A DNA stretch of 51,020 bases from JBCBJX01 sp038522735 (GCA_038522735.1 JBCBJX010000012.1:1-51020), one strand, 5' to 3'. Counted from the stretch's first letter, positions 16,048-25,886 are shown. The notes: generated from the sequence alone by a model not told the origin. A program made the numbers and translations.

Positions 16048-18749
16048 TGGGCGGCCTTCTCATGCAGGGCGCGCATTTCGCGCCGGTGACGTCTTCTGAT
16101 GACAGCCTTGTGGACTTCCTCCGTGGCGAGGAAGACGAGCGCGACGCAGGCGAGGGTCGCGAACGTGGAAACCGGGACTGGTCTGAACTCCAATACCGCG
16201 CGTAGCCCCGGCGTGTTCTGCGCGAGGAGGTGGATAATCAGCGCCCCCGGCACTGCGAAGGCGAGGAACCGGTTGGAGAAGGCCGGCAGGGTGAAGAGCG
16301 ATTTGCGCTCAGAGCGGCTCGACAGGGCGTGTATGTTCCCGAAGAGAACCATGAGCATGAGGGTGATGTTGCGCGCCTCTTCGATCGCGGCTCCGCTCGC
16401 AAGCGTCGCCTGGTAGGTGGTGAAGGCGAGAACGCCCATGACCGATCCTGCGACGAGGACGTGCTCGACCACGTGACGCTCGAACACGGGTTCGTTCGGA
16501 TGGCGCGGCGGGCTTTCCAGTTCCCCGCCTTCCTTCGGCTCGAAGGCGAGCGCTACGTCCTGAAGCCCGTTCGCCACGAGATTAAGCCAAAGAAGCTGCA
16601 CCGCAGTGAGGGGCATCGGAAGTCCGGCGAACACCGAAAGGAAGAAAAGTAGGATCGCGGAGAATCCCGTGGCTGTCAGAAGGCCGATCACCTTGCGGAT
16701 GTTGTTGTAGACGATCCGGCCCTGCTCGATGCCCGCAACGATGGAGGCGAAATTGTCGTCTGTGATGATGAGGTCGGCGGCTTCCCTGGCGACGTCCGTG
16801 CCCGTCTTGCCCATGGCGACGCCGACGTTCGCGCGGCGCATGGCGGGCGCGTCGTTTACCCCGTCGCCAGTGACGGCGACGAAGTGCCCGTCAGCCATGA
16901 AGGTCTCGACGATGGTTTCCTTCTGCGCAGGCTCGATGCGCGCGAAGACCCGGGCGGGAAGAATGAGAGAGCGGAGCGCCTCCGGGCCCTCCGCCGACGC
17001 CTCCCGGATCATGGCGCCGGTGACGACCGGATCGTTCCGCTCGTTGAGGCCGAGATCGGCGCCGATGGCGCGGGCGGTCGCGGGGTGGTCGCCGGTCACC
17101 ATGGCGACGCCGACGCCGCCGGCTTTGCACTTTTCGATCGCTTCCTTCGCTTCCGGACGGATCGGATCGATCATCGCAGCCATGCCGAGGAAGGTGAGGT
17201 CGTGGAGCGGGTCTTCCTGGCTCGCCTCGCTCTCGCCCGCGGCGCGGCGCGCGAGCGCGATGAGGCGATAACCGGCTTCGGCGAGAGCGGTGAACTGCGC
17301 TTCGATCCGCTTCGCGTCGATCGGCTCGTCCGAAGCGCCGATGCGCATGTGCGTCGAAGCGGCGAGAATTTTCTCCGGGCTGCCTTTTACAAACAGGATG
17401 TTCGCGCCGTCGCACGCGTTCACGCTGCCTGAATAGGCGTTCTCGGATTCATACGGAATGAGCTTGCGGCGTTCGCGCTCCGCCCGGACGGTGGCGAGCG
17501 AAAGACCGAATTTCTTGGCGTAGACGAGAAACGCCGCGTCGACGATGTCGCCGTCGGCGGCCCATACGCCGCCAGCGTATTCCAGATGGCTTTCGTTCGC
17601 GAGAACGCCGGTGACGACAAGTTCGCTCAGCGCGTCGAGATCCTCTGGTCCCGGCGCTTCCTTGAGTTCGCCCGGCGCGACGCCCGCGCCGGTGGCGGAG
17701 AAGCTTCGACCCGATGGAAGATGCATGGCGTCGATCGTCAGCTCATTGACGGTGAGGGTTCCGGTTTTATCGGAGCAGATGAATGTGCATGACCCCAGCG
17801 CTTCGACCGCGACGAGTTTGCGGATGATGACGTTCTCCCTCGCCATCCGGCCCATGCCGATTGCGAGGGCGACGGTCAGAGCTGCGGGCAGGCCCTCGGG
17901 AATGGTGGAGACCGCAAGGCCGATCGCCATCATCACCATGGCGGTCGTCTGATATCCTCCGACCCACAGCATGGAGAGGATAAGACCCAGGATGGCGACG
18001 CCGATGGCGCCCGCCATCTGATAGGTGAAACGCCGGATCCGGATCATCAGCGGCGGCTCGGAGACGCGTTTGTCGGTCACCCGTTTCGCGATGTCGCCGA
18101 TTTCGGTGGAGAGCCCCGTCGCCGTCACGAGACCGCGTCCGCGCCCGCGGGTGACGATGGAGCCTGCGAAACACTGGTCGAGCCGGTCGCCGAGGGGCGC
18201 GTTCTCGGCGATCGTCGCGCCCGCGTCCTTCACCACGGCGAGGCTCTCGCCGGTGAGCATGGATTCATCGATGGTGAGGTTCTCGGTCTCAAGGAGCGTA
18301 ATGTCCGCGGGCACGCGGTCGCCCGAGGCGAGCAGCGCCACGTCTCCGGGAACGACCTCCTCGATATCGATCGCGCGCACCGCGCCGTCGCGCACCACAT
18401 GCGCCTTTCCGCGCACCATGCCCCGAAGCGCCGCCGCGGATTTCTGCGCCGAGACCTCCTGGATCGCGCCGATCAGCGCGTTCAGGACCAGGACTGCGGC
18501 GATGAAAATCGCGCTCGTCGTTTGCCCGACCAGGAACGAGACCGCCGCGGCGACGATCAGGATGTAGATGAAGGGCGACAGAAACTGCCGTGTAAAGATC
18601 TCGATCGGGCCGGGAAGCCGCGGCTCCGGAAGCCTGTTCAGCCCGTGGGTCTCAAGCGCCGCGGCGGCCGCCGCTGACGTAAGACCCATCGCGGTGTCGG
18701 CGTCCGCAGCCGCCGTCGCGAGCGACGCTTTCGTGGGTTGAAAGGTCAT
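16044..18749 (-). CDS. P-type cation-transporting ATPase, probably Ca2+ (P2A type)
   Basis: A 901-aa inner-membrane pump. Motifs in order: actuator TGES (166-169), PEGLP in TM4 (284-288), phosphorylated Asp327 in SDKTGT, and the hinge TGDGVNDAPAM. An N-terminal cation_ATPase_N segment and a C-terminal six-helix domain complete the normal length. The TM4 PEGLPAALTVALAIG pattern is that of bacterial SERCA/PMR1-like Ca2+ pumps, though Mn2+ or a broader range is possible. The open frame extends far upstream, but the start at 18749 matches the family N-terminus; upstream codons overlap the divergent maoC-pta gene. It is cotranscribed with phaC (four-nt overlap). A role in exporting Ca2+ near the PHA genes is not obvious. 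Confidence 0.93.
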   Translation of the reverse strand: MTFQPTKASLATAAADADTAMGLTSAAAAAALETHGLNRLPEPRLPGPIEIFTRQFLSPFIYILIVAAAVSFLVGQTTSAIFIAAVLVLNALIGAIQEVSAQKSAAALRGMVRGKAHVVRDGAVRAIDIEEVVPGDVALLASGDRVPADITLLETENLTIDESMLTGESLAVVKDAGATIAENAPLGDRLDQCFAGSIVTRGRGRGLVTATGLSTEIGDIAKRVTDKRVSEPPLMIRIRRFTYQMAGAIGVAILGLILSMLWVGGYQTTAMVMMAIGLAVSTIPEGLPAALTVALAIGMGRMARENVIIRKLVAVEALGSCTFICSDKTGTLTVNELTIDAMHLPSGRSFSATGAGVAPGELKEAPGPEDLDALSELVVTGVLANESHLEYAGGVWAADGDIVDAAFLVYAKKFGLSLATVRAERERRKLIPYESENAYSGSVNACDGANILFVKGSPEKILAASTHMRIGASDEPIDAKRIEAQFTALAEAGYRLIALARRAAGESEASQEDPLHDLTFLGMAAMIDPIRPEAKEAIEKCKAGGVGVAMVTGDHPATARAIGADLGLNERNDPVVTGAMIREASAEGPEALRSLILPARVFARIEPAQKETIVETFMADGHFVAVTGDGVNDAPAMRRANVGVAMGKTGTDVAREAADLIITDDNFASIVAGIEQGRIVYNNIRKVIGLLTATGFSAILLFFLSVFAGLPMPLTAVQLLWLNLVANGLQDVALAFEPKEGGELESPPRHPNEPVFERHVVEHVLVAGSVMGVLAFTTYQATLASGAAIEEARNITLMLMVLFGNIHALSSRSERKSLFTLPAFSNRFLAFAVPGALIIHLLAQNTPGLRAVLEFRPVPVSTFATLACVALVFLATEEVHKAVIRRRHRREMRALHEKAAQ

Positions 18750-18901
18750 GTGGGAGCCTCGTGCTTGGCATGATCGACAGGCGTGATAAACGCCGAACGC
18801 GACAAAGCGACGACAGGACGGTTTCAGAGAAGAGCCGCGCCCGCTTTGGTCGAAATCAAGACTTCGCTGCGATGCAGCCGTTACAGCGTGCGGCGACCGA
18901 C

Positions 18902-18908
18902 AAGGAGG
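18902..18908 (+). promoter_or_regulatory. Strong Shine-Dalgarno deciding the maoC-pta start
   Basis: AAGGAGG at 18902-18908 lies 9 nt before GTG 18918 but 15 nt before ATG 18924. This favours the GTG start. Confidence 0.7.
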
Positions 18909-18917
18909 CGACGGCTC

Positions 18918-20303
18918 GTGTCCATGATGACGAACAGAACGTTCGACCAGATAGCCGTTGGCGACAGAGCGACGTTGAGCCGTACCTTGACGAAATCGGA
19001 TATCGCGCTTTTCGCCGCCGTCTCCGGAGACGTGAACCCCGCCCATCTCGATCCGACCTATGCGGAAGGCACAATGTTCCATGAGGTGATCGCCCACGGC
19101 ATGTGGGGTGGCGCGCTGTTCTCGACGGTTCTCGGGACGCAGCTTCCAGGGCCTGGGACGATCTACGTCTCGCAGTCGCTGTCCTTCAAAGGCCCGGTGA
19201 TGGTCGGCGATACGGTGGAGACCGAGGTGAAGGTGACGCGCAAGGAGGATCGCGGCCGCGTTGTCCTCGCCTGCGCGTGTCGCAACCAAGCCGGCGAAAC
19301 GGTCATCGCCGGCGAGGCCGTGGTGCTGGCCCCGCGCGAAACGGTCTCCATCGAGGCGCCGGAGCGTCCCGAAGCCTTCGTCCATGAGACCGGCGACCGC
19401 TTGAAGTCGCTTGTCGCCGACGCGCAGAAGGGACCCGCGCTGCGCACGGCGGTCGTCCACCCGATCAGCGCAAGCGCGATCGCCGGCGCCGTGGAGGCCG
19501 CGGACGCCGCGCTCCTTGAGCCGGTTCTCGTCGGTCCGCGCTCCGATATCGATCGCGCGGCGCACGAGGCGGGCCTCGATATCGCGCGGTTCGAGATCAT
19601 TGGTGCGAAAGACGCCCGCGAGAGCGCCGCCCGAGCAGCGAAACTCGCCGGCGAGGGGGCCGTCGGCGCGCTCATGAAGGGTGCGCTTCATACGGACGAT
19701 TATATGGGCGCCATCCTCGCGAAGGAGAGCGGTCTGCGCACCGGACGGCGCGCGAGCCATGTCTACGTCATGGACACGCCCGCTTACGAAAAGCTCATTT
19801 TCATCACCGACGCAGCGATCAACATCGCGCCCGACCTCGCCGCCAAGGCGGACATCGTGCGCAACGCCATCCACGTGGCGCGCGCGATCGGTGTCGTGGA
19901 GCCGAAAGTCGCGATCCTGTCGGCCGTCGAAACCGTCCATCCGAAGATGCCCTCGACGCTTGATGCGGCGGCGCTCTGCAAAATGGCCGACCGCGGACAG
20001 ATTAAAGGCGGCCTCTTGGACGGGCCGTTCGCCTTCGACAACGCGGTGTCGCCTGCGGCGGCGGCGGCGAAGGGCCTCTCGTCGCCAGTCGCAGGCCGTG
20101 CGGACGTTCTGGTCGCGCCGGATCTTGAAGCCGGCAACATGATCGCGAAACAGCTGGATTACCTCGCGGGAGCGGTGGCCGCGGGCGTCGTCGCGGGGAT
20201 GAAGGTTCCGGTGATACTCACGAGCCGCGCCGAGGGCGCCGCCGCGCGGACGGCGGCGAGCGCGATCGCCAAGCTCGTCCATCAGGCAGGGACGGCTCCA
20301 TGA
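18918..20303 (+). CDS. Bifunctional enoyl-CoA hydratase / phosphate acyltransferase (MaoC-Pta fusion)
   Basis: A 461-aa protein. Residues about 5-145 are a MaoC-type (R)-hydratase domain with the hot-dog signature DxNPxH (SGDVNPAHLD) and FHEVIAHG. It can make (R)-3-hydroxyacyl-CoA, the PhaC substrate. Residues about 160-460 are a PTA_PTB domain (KGALHTDDYMG, then FDNAVSPAAA) that exchanges CoA for phosphate on an acyl group. The fusion is known as bifunctional enoyl-CoA hydratase/phosphate acetyltransferase in Alphaproteobacteria. The next gene, acetate kinase, overlaps by ATGA and completes the acetyl-CoA to acetate route with ATP formation. The GTG start is chosen from the upstream AAGGAGG; ATG 18924 or 18927 are alternatives. 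It is divergent from the ATPase-phaC operon across about 170 nt. Confidence 0.92.
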   Translation: MSMMTNRTFDQIAVGDRATLSRTLTKSDIALFAAVSGDVNPAHLDPTYAEGTMFHEVIAHGMWGGALFSTVLGTQLPGPGTIYVSQSLSFKGPVMVGDTVETEVKVTRKEDRGRVVLACACRNQAGETVIAGEAVVLAPRETVSIEAPERPEAFVHETGDRLKSLVADAQKGPALRTAVVHPISASAIAGAVEAADAALLEPVLVGPRSDIDRAAHEAGLDIARFEIIGAKDARESAARAAKLAGEGAVGALMKGALHTDDYMGAILAKESGLRTGRRASHVYVMDTPAYEKLIFITDAAINIAPDLAAKADIVRNAIHVARAIGVVEPKVAILSAVETVHPKMPSTLDAAALCKMADRGQIKGGLLDGPFAFDNAVSPAAAAAKGLSSPVAGRADVLVAPDLEAGNMIAKQLDYLAGAVAAGVVAGMKVPVILTSRAEGAAARTAASAIAKLVHQAGTAP

Positions 20304-21481
20304 GCGCTCCCGTTGTCCTGACGGTGAACGCCGGGTCTTCCAGCGTGAAGACGGCCGCCTACGAGATTGCGGACGGAGCGCCTACGAACCCTCCGCTCCT
20401 GCGCGCCCATCTCGCGTCAATCGGCGAGGACCCTCAAATCCTGCTCAAGGAGGCCGCTGGTTCGGAGGAGGTCGTTCGGGCGCCCGAGGCGACGGGCGAT
20501 TACGACGCCGCGTTCCGCGCACTTCTGGCGCGCCTTGAAAGGCGTCTCGACGGGCGGGCGCCCGCTGCGATCGCGCACCGGGTTGTGCATGGCGGCCCCC
20601 ATTACGCCGAGCCCGTTCGTCTTGACGCCGAGGCGCTCAGGGCGCTCGAAGCGCTCTCGCCGCTCGCCCCGGGGCATCAGCCGCATAACCTTCACGGGGT
20701 GCGCGCCGCCGAGGCGTGGTGGCCGGACGCGCCGCACTTTGCGTGCTTCGACACGGCGTTCCACCGGACCATGCCGGAGGCGGCGCAGCGCTTCGCCCTG
20801 CCGCGCGCGCTTCATGAGGAGGGGATCCGCCGTTACGGCTTTCACGGACTGTCCTACGAACATATCGCGCGCGTCGCGCCTCAGGTCATCGGCGCGCTTC
20901 CGCATGACCGGATGATCGTCGCCCATCTCGGCTCCGGCGCGAGCCTGTGCGCAGTGAAGTCGGGGCTCAGCGTCGCGACCACCATGGGCTTCACCGCCCT
21001 CGACGGCCTGCCCATGTCGACGCGATGCGGCGATCTCGACCCGGGCGTCGTCCTGCATCTCCTGCTTGAGAAGTCCATGTCGGCGGCGGACGTGGCGCAG
21101 CTCCTCAATCGGAAAAGCGGGTTACTCGGAGTTTCGGGCGTATCCGGCGATATGCGCGTTCTGGAGGAGAGCGATGCGCCGGAGGCGGACGAGGCCATCG
21201 AGCTCTTCGCCTACCGCTGCGCCAATTCCATCGGCGCCCTTACAGCCGCCCTCGGCGGGCTCGACGCTCTCGTTTTTACGGCGGGCATCGGCGAAAACTC
21301 TGTACGCGTCAGAGCCGAGATCCTCGCGCGGTGCGCATGGCTCGGCGTCAGGATCGACCCGGCTGCGAACGCCCGTCACCGCGCGCGCATTGATGATGGA
21401 GAGGGGCCGGTCTCCGCCTGGGTCATCGCGACCGATGAAGAATATGAGCTTGCGCGCGTCGCGGCGGAGCGTTCGGCATGA
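20300..21481 (+). CDS. ackA: Acetate kinase
   Basis: A 393-aa ASKHA-fold kinase interconverting acetyl-phosphate plus ADP with acetate plus ATP. N-terminal VNAGSSSVK (about 9-17) is the family adenosine/phosphate signature; HRVVHGG and the second signature region (RYGFHGLSYEHIA) follow, with the catalytic Arg in MSTRCGDLDPG and the acidic GIGENS near the C-terminus. Length is normal. Translational coupling on both sides (ATGA with maoC-pta and with pstS) places it in one operon with its substrate-forming enzyme and the phosphate importer. Confidence 0.95.
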   Translation: MSAPVVLTVNAGSSSVKTAAYEIADGAPTNPPLLRAHLASIGEDPQILLKEAAGSEEVVRAPEATGDYDAAFRALLARLERRLDGRAPAAIAHRVVHGGPHYAEPVRLDAEALRALEALSPLAPGHQPHNLHGVRAAEAWWPDAPHFACFDTAFHRTMPEAAQRFALPRALHEEGIRRYGFHGLSYEHIARVAPQVIGALPHDRMIVAHLGSGASLCAVKSGLSVATTMGFTALDGLPMSTRCGDLDPGVVLHLLLEKSMSAADVAQLLNRKSGLLGVSGVSGDMRVLEESDAPEADEAIELFAYRCANSIGALTAALGGLDALVFTAGIGENSVRVRAEILARCAWLGVRIDPAANARHRARIDDGEGPVSAWVIATDEEYELARVAAERSA

Positions 21482-22527
21482 AGAAAGCAATCGCCATCGT
21501 TCTGGCCCTCGCACTCTTCGGGTGCGCGCCGCCGGAGGACGCGGTGCGGGTCGTCGGGTCGTCGACCGTGTTTCCGTTTTCGCGCACCGTCGCCGAACAC
21601 TACGCCGCCAAGACGGGATATCGCGCCCCGGTCGTGGAGATGACAGGAACAGGCGGAGGCATGCAGATCTTCTGCGCCGCGCAGAGCCCGGTTCACGTCG
21701 CCAACGCCTCGCGCCCCATCAAGAAGAGCGAGATCGACATCTGCGCCGCCGCCGGCGCGGTCGGCGTTCTGGAGTTTCGGATCGGTTACGACGGCATCGT
21801 CATCGTAGCCGCCCGGGAGAACCCGCTAAAATCCCTCACCCTCGATCAACTCTACAGAGCGATCGCGAAAGATCTTCCGGTGGCGAACGGGTTCGCCCCC
21901 AACCCCCACGAGCTTTGGAGCGAGGTGGACCCGGCGCTGCCGGCGATCCCCATTCAGATGCACGGTCCGCCGCCCACCTCCGGTACGCGGGACGCCTTCG
22001 TCGAGATCGCGCTCGAGACGGGCGCCAAGGGGACCGGCGCGCTTCGCTATCTGGCGCAGACCGATAAGGGCGCCTTCGCCGCGCGAGCGGGCGCCTTGCG
22101 CGAAGACGGACGATGGGTGGACGAAGGCGAGAACGACAACGCGATCATCCAGATCATCCGCAACTCTTCGAACGCTCTGGGCGTATTCGGATATTCCTTC
22201 TACGAGCAAAACCGCGCGCTCCTCGACGGCGTGGCGGTGAACGGCGCCGCGCCGGAGTTCGAGGCGATCGCGGACGGGCGCTATCCGCTCGCCCGCTCCC
22301 TCTACTTCTATGTAGACCCAGCGCGTGCTGACGAACATGTCGGCGCCTACGTCATGGAGTTCATGAGCGAAAGCGCGATCGGCCCTTACGGATACCTTAT
22401 TGACAAGGGGCTCATTCCGGCGTCGGAGAGTGAGCGCCGCGCGGGTCGAGAGAGGGCGCGCGGCCTCGTTACGCAGATCGCTGTAAAGGTTGAGAACCCT
22501 GAACGGCGCACGGCGAACGATCAGTGA
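21478..22527 (+). CDS. pstS: Phosphate ABC transporter, substrate-binding lipoprotein
   Basis: A 349-aa PBP-fold protein. The first 16 residues end in a lipobox (LFGC), so it is probably lipid-anchored at Cys16, facing the periplasm. The mature start VRVVGSSTVFPFSRTVAEHY is the conserved phosphate-binding segment, and GTGGGMQIFCAA and PPTSGTRDAF are further ligand-contact motifs. Start and stop overlap ackA and pstC by four nt each, so expression is locked to the acetyl-phosphate genes. No Pho box was identified upstream because there is no intergenic space. Confidence 0.93.
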   Translation: MKKAIAIVLALALFGCAPPEDAVRVVGSSTVFPFSRTVAEHYAAKTGYRAPVVEMTGTGGGMQIFCAAQSPVHVANASRPIKKSEIDICAAAGAVGVLEFRIGYDGIVIVAARENPLKSLTLDQLYRAIAKDLPVANGFAPNPHELWSEVDPALPAIPIQMHGPPPTSGTRDAFVEIALETGAKGTGALRYLAQTDKGAFAARAGALREDGRWVDEGENDNAIIQIIRNSSNALGVFGYSFYEQNRALLDGVAVNGAAPEFEAIADGRYPLARSLYFYVDPARADEHVGAYVMEFMSESAIGPYGYLIDKGLIPASESERRAGRERARGLVTQIAVKVENPERRTANDQ

Positions 22528-23756
22528 ACGGCGCGATCCTCGTACTGGGCCTTGCAGCCCTGTCCGCACTTATCGCCGGGGTGCGCGCACTTGCGCGTCG
22601 GCGCCTCGCGTCGGCGGGCGGAGAGCTCGAAATGCTATCGGACCGGCGCGGGACGCGGTTCGCAGGGCGGTATGCAGGGTTTGCAGCCCTGATCGCCGCT
22701 CTCGGCGCGGGCGCAGTGGTTTCTGCAGTCTCCGCTGGCGCTCTGCAGCCGCTCGTCGCCGCGCTTCTTGCGGCGAGCTTCGCCGGCGGCTGGGCGCTCT
22801 TCTCGATCGGGCCCGGCGTCGATCTGCGGCGCCGATACGAGGTGCTTGTCATCAGCGTGCTCGGTTTCATCGCCGGGATCGCCGTTCTCACCACCCTGGG
22901 CATCTTCGCAACCCTGATCTTCGAGACTTTGCAGTTTTTCCAGAAGTCCTCCGCCCTCGACTTCTTTTTTGGGACCGAGTGGAGCCCGCAGACGGCCATT
23001 CGCAAGGATCAGGTCGCAAGCGAAGGGGCCTTCGGCGTCGCTCCGCTCATCGCCGGCACGCTCCTCGTCAGCCTCATCGCCATGGCGGTCGCCGGGCCGG
23101 TGGGCGTCATGTCGGCGGTCTTCATCAACACCTATGCGAATGCACGGGCGCGCACGGTGATGAAGCTCACACTGGAGCTTCTCGCCGGCGTCCCGACAGT
23201 CGTCTACGGATTTTTCGCCCTGTTGTTCGTAGGGCCCTTCGTTCGCGACGGGGCTGCGGCCATCGGCGCGCTGTTCGGCGCGGAGATCGACGCGCCGGCG
23301 CAGAACGCCCTTGCGGCGGGTCTCGTCACCGGCGTCATGATCATCCCGTTCGTCTCGTCTCTCAGCGAGGACGTGATGTCCGCTATCCCGCGCACGCTTC
23401 CCGAAGGCGCCGCCGCCCTCGGCGCGACGAAGGCGGAAACGGTGTTGAAGGTGGTTCTTCCCGCCGCGGCGCCCGGCCTTATCGGCGCGTTTCTTCTCGC
23501 GGTAAGCCGCGCCGTGGGTGAAACCATGATCGTCGTGATGGCGGCGAGCCGGAGCGCCAACCTCACCTTCGATCCGCTGGAGCGGGTGACGACCATCACG
23601 GTCCAGATCGTCGCGCTTCTGACGGGCGATCAGGAATTCACCTCCGCCAAAACCCTCGCGGCGTTCGCCCTTGGATTGACCCTCTTCCTCATCACCCTCG
23701 CGCTCAACGTGATCGCGCTCCTCTCCGTGAAACGCTTCAGGATCCGCTATGAATAA
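22524..23756 (+). CDS. pstC: Phosphate ABC transporter, permease PstC
   Basis: A 410-aa inner-membrane permease. It starts with a GTG in an ATGA-like overlap with pstS. An N-terminal region of about 170 residues carries extra TM segments and a loop not found in the short E. coli PstC, as is common in Alphaproteobacteria. The conserved permease core follows, with the EAA loop (AIPRTLPEGAAALGATKAETVLKVVLPAAAPG). It partners PstA and PstB to import inorganic phosphate. It overlaps pstA by eight nt. Confidence 0.93.
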   Translation: MNGAILVLGLAALSALIAGVRALARRRLASAGGELEMLSDRRGTRFAGRYAGFAALIAALGAGAVVSAVSAGALQPLVAALLAASFAGGWALFSIGPGVDLRRRYEVLVISVLGFIAGIAVLTTLGIFATLIFETLQFFQKSSALDFFFGTEWSPQTAIRKDQVASEGAFGVAPLIAGTLLVSLIAMAVAGPVGVMSAVFINTYANARARTVMKLTLELLAGVPTVVYGFFALLFVGPFVRDGAAAIGALFGAEIDAPAQNALAAGLVTGVMIIPFVSSLSEDVMSAIPRTLPEGAAALGATKAETVLKVVLPAAAPGLIGAFLLAVSRAVGETMIVVMAASRSANLTFDPLERVTTITVQIVALLTGDQEFTSAKTLAAFALGLTLFLITLALNVIALLSVKRFRIRYE

Positions 23757-25014
23757 GCTGGCGCGACGGGCGAAAAGACGAGCCTTCGAACTCGCCTTTC
23801 GGAGCGCGGGGTTCGTTTCGCTCGCCTTCGCCGGGGGCACGCTCATCCTTTTGGTCGTCGGCGTTCTCGGCCTCGGGCTGAGCGCCTTCTGGCGATATGA
23901 GGTGGAGTTGAGCGTTACGCTCGACGCGGAGACCTTGTCCCTCGCCGACGACCCGACCGAAGCCGAGCTTCTTGCTGCGGATTATCGCGGGGCGATTCGA
24001 GAGGCGCTGAACGAGCGGTTCCCGGAGGTGCGCGAGACGAAGAATCTGAGAGCTCTCCAGGCGCTCATTTCACCGGGTGCGGAGTTCATGCTCGCCGGCC
24101 GCGCCGCGAAGGACCCTGGCCTGATCGGCGAGATGGTCCGCGTTCGCGCGCCGGTCTCTGATGACGCGGAGATGTATCTGAAAGGCCGCATACGCCGCTC
24201 CGACCCGCCGGATCGTCGCACGCTCACCGATCAGCAGCTCGATTGGGTTGACGCGTGGCGCGCCGACGGCGACGTGCGCGTCGCTTTCAACGGCGACTTC
24301 CTCGCGAACGGCGATTCCAGCTACCCGGAGCTTGCAGGCGTCGCGGCGGGCGTTCTCGGTTCGCTCATCGCGGTCGGCCTTGCGATCCTGATCGCCGCGC
24401 CACTGGGCGTGGCGACCGCGGTTCTTCTGGAGGAGTTCGCGCCGAAAAACCGCCTGACCGATTTTTTGGAGGTAAACATCAACAACCTTGCGGCCGTGCC
24501 CTCGATCGTCTTCGGGCTGCTCGGCCTCGCCGCCTTCGTCGTATTTTTCGGAATGCCGCGCTCCGCGCCGCTCGTCGGCGGGATTGTTCTGTCGTTGATG
24601 ACGCTTCCAACCATCATCATTTCCTCGCGCGCGGCCCTTCGCGCATTGCCGCAATCCTTGAAGGAGGGGGCGCTCGCCCTGGGAGCTTCGCGGCTGGAAG
24701 CTGTGGTGAACCCCATGCTGCCCGCGGCGGCGCCCGGCATCATCACGGGGGTGATTATCGGTTTCGCGCAGGCTCTCGGTGAAACCGCTCCGCTTCTTCT
24801 TATTGGCATGGTGAGCTTCGTCGCGACCCCGCCGACGAGCGTCCTCGATCCGTCCTCGGCGCTTCCGGTGCTTGTTTATTTATGGGCTGAGTCGCCCGAA
24901 ATCGCTTTCGTGGAGAAGACGGCGGGCGCGGTAATCGTCCTTCTGTCGCTTCTCCTTCTTCTGAACGCCGCTGCCGCCTATGCGCGTCGACGCTTCGATC
25001 CTTACCAGCACTGA
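23749..25014 (+). CDS. pstA: Phosphate ABC transporter, permease PstA
   Basis: A 421-aa permease with an N-terminal TM helix (about 20-45), a periplasmic insertion of about 140 residues (50-190) and then the five-helix permease core. The EAA loop is visible (ALPQSLKEGALALGASRLEAV). The large insertion makes it longer than E. coli PstA (about 296 aa) and matches the long alphaproteobacterial form. It begins inside the end of pstC. Confidence 0.93.
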   Translation: MNKLARRAKRRAFELAFRSAGFVSLAFAGGTLILLVVGVLGLGLSAFWRYEVELSVTLDAETLSLADDPTEAELLAADYRGAIREALNERFPEVRETKNLRALQALISPGAEFMLAGRAAKDPGLIGEMVRVRAPVSDDAEMYLKGRIRRSDPPDRRTLTDQQLDWVDAWRADGDVRVAFNGDFLANGDSSYPELAGVAAGVLGSLIAVGLAILIAAPLGVATAVLLEEFAPKNRLTDFLEVNINNLAAVPSIVFGLLGLAAFVVFFGMPRSAPLVGGIVLSLMTLPTIIISSRAALRALPQSLKEGALALGASRLEAVVNPMLPAAAPGIITGVIIGFAQALGETAPLLLIGMVSFVATPPTSVLDPSSALPVLVYLWAESPEIAFVEKTAGAVIVLLSLLLLLNAAAAYARRRFDPYQH

Positions 25015-25024
25015 CCGGACCGCC

Positions 25025-25789
25025 ATGACCGACAGGCCGCTCTTTCGTTGCGATACGTTATCCTGCTTCTACGGGGACAAGGAGGCGATCAAATCCGTCA
25101 CGATGGAAATCGCCGACAAGCAGGTGACCGCTTTCATGGGCCCCTCCGGATGCGGAAAATCAACAGTCCTAAGAGCGCTCAACCGAATGCATGAAACCGC
25201 ACCCCGCGCTCGCGTCGAAGGAAGCGTCTTTTTCAACGGCGCGGATCTCTATGCGCCGGATGTGGACCCGGTCGATGTTCGTGCGGACATCGGAATGGTG
25301 TTCCAGAAACCAAACCCGTTTCCGAAATCGATCTTCGACAACATCGCTTTTGGGCCGCGCATCCACGGCCTCGCGTCGTCCCGATCTGAACTTGAAGGCC
25401 GTGTCGAGAGCGCGCTGAGGCGCGTCGGTCTTTGGGAGGAAGTGTGCGACCGGCTTAAGGAGTCCGCACTTGGACTTTCCGGTGGGCAGCAGCAGCGTCT
25501 CGTCATCGCTCGCGCGATTTCGACCGAGCCGAAGGCTCTTCTCCTCGACGAACCGTGTTCGGCGCTGGATCCAAAGGCGACTGAAACGGTGGAGGCGCTG
25601 ATCCGCGAACTGCGCGATCTCTTCGGCGTGGTGATCGTCACTCACTCGCTCGCTCAGGCCCGGCGGATCGCGGACGATATGGTGTTCTTCTATTTCGGAG
25701 AGATGATCGAACAGGGCTCGCCGGAAGCCATCCTGGAAAACCCGACGGACGATCGGGTGCGCGGTTATCTCGCCGGCCGTACCGGGTGA
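25025..25789 (+). CDS. pstB: Phosphate ABC transporter, ATP-binding protein
   Basis: A 254-aa ABC ATPase. Walker A is GPSGCGKST, the Q-loop region is MVFQKPNPFPKSIFDN (typical of PstB), the signature is LSGGQQQR and Walker B is ALLLDEPCSALDP, with the switch His in VTHS. The start at 25025 matches the family; an in-frame ATG at 24980 lies inside pstA. It is the last gene of the operon. No phoU, phoB or phoR gene follows. Confidence 0.95.
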   Translation: MTDRPLFRCDTLSCFYGDKEAIKSVTMEIADKQVTAFMGPSGCGKSTVLRALNRMHETAPRARVEGSVFFNGADLYAPDVDPVDVRADIGMVFQKPNPFPKSIFDNIAFGPRIHGLASSRSELEGRVESALRRVGLWEEVCDRLKESALGLSGGQQQRLVIARAISTEPKALLLDEPCSALDPKATETVEALIRELRDLFGVVIVTHSLAQARRIADDMVFFYFGEMIEQGSPEAILENPTDDRVRGYLAGRTG

Positions 25790-25886
25790 CTGTCGGCGCT
25801 CCCTTCCAGTTGGGGCGTGATTAAAGCTAGTTTCCTGTTTTTGGGGATGATTGGCGATAGCGAGGAAGCGCTTCTGAAAACCAGAC

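Noticed and set aside
18750..20282. N-terminal extension of the P-type ATPase frame up to 20282
   Set aside because: The extension is antisense to the maoC-pta gene and has shadow-like composition; the ATPase family N-terminus begins at 18749.
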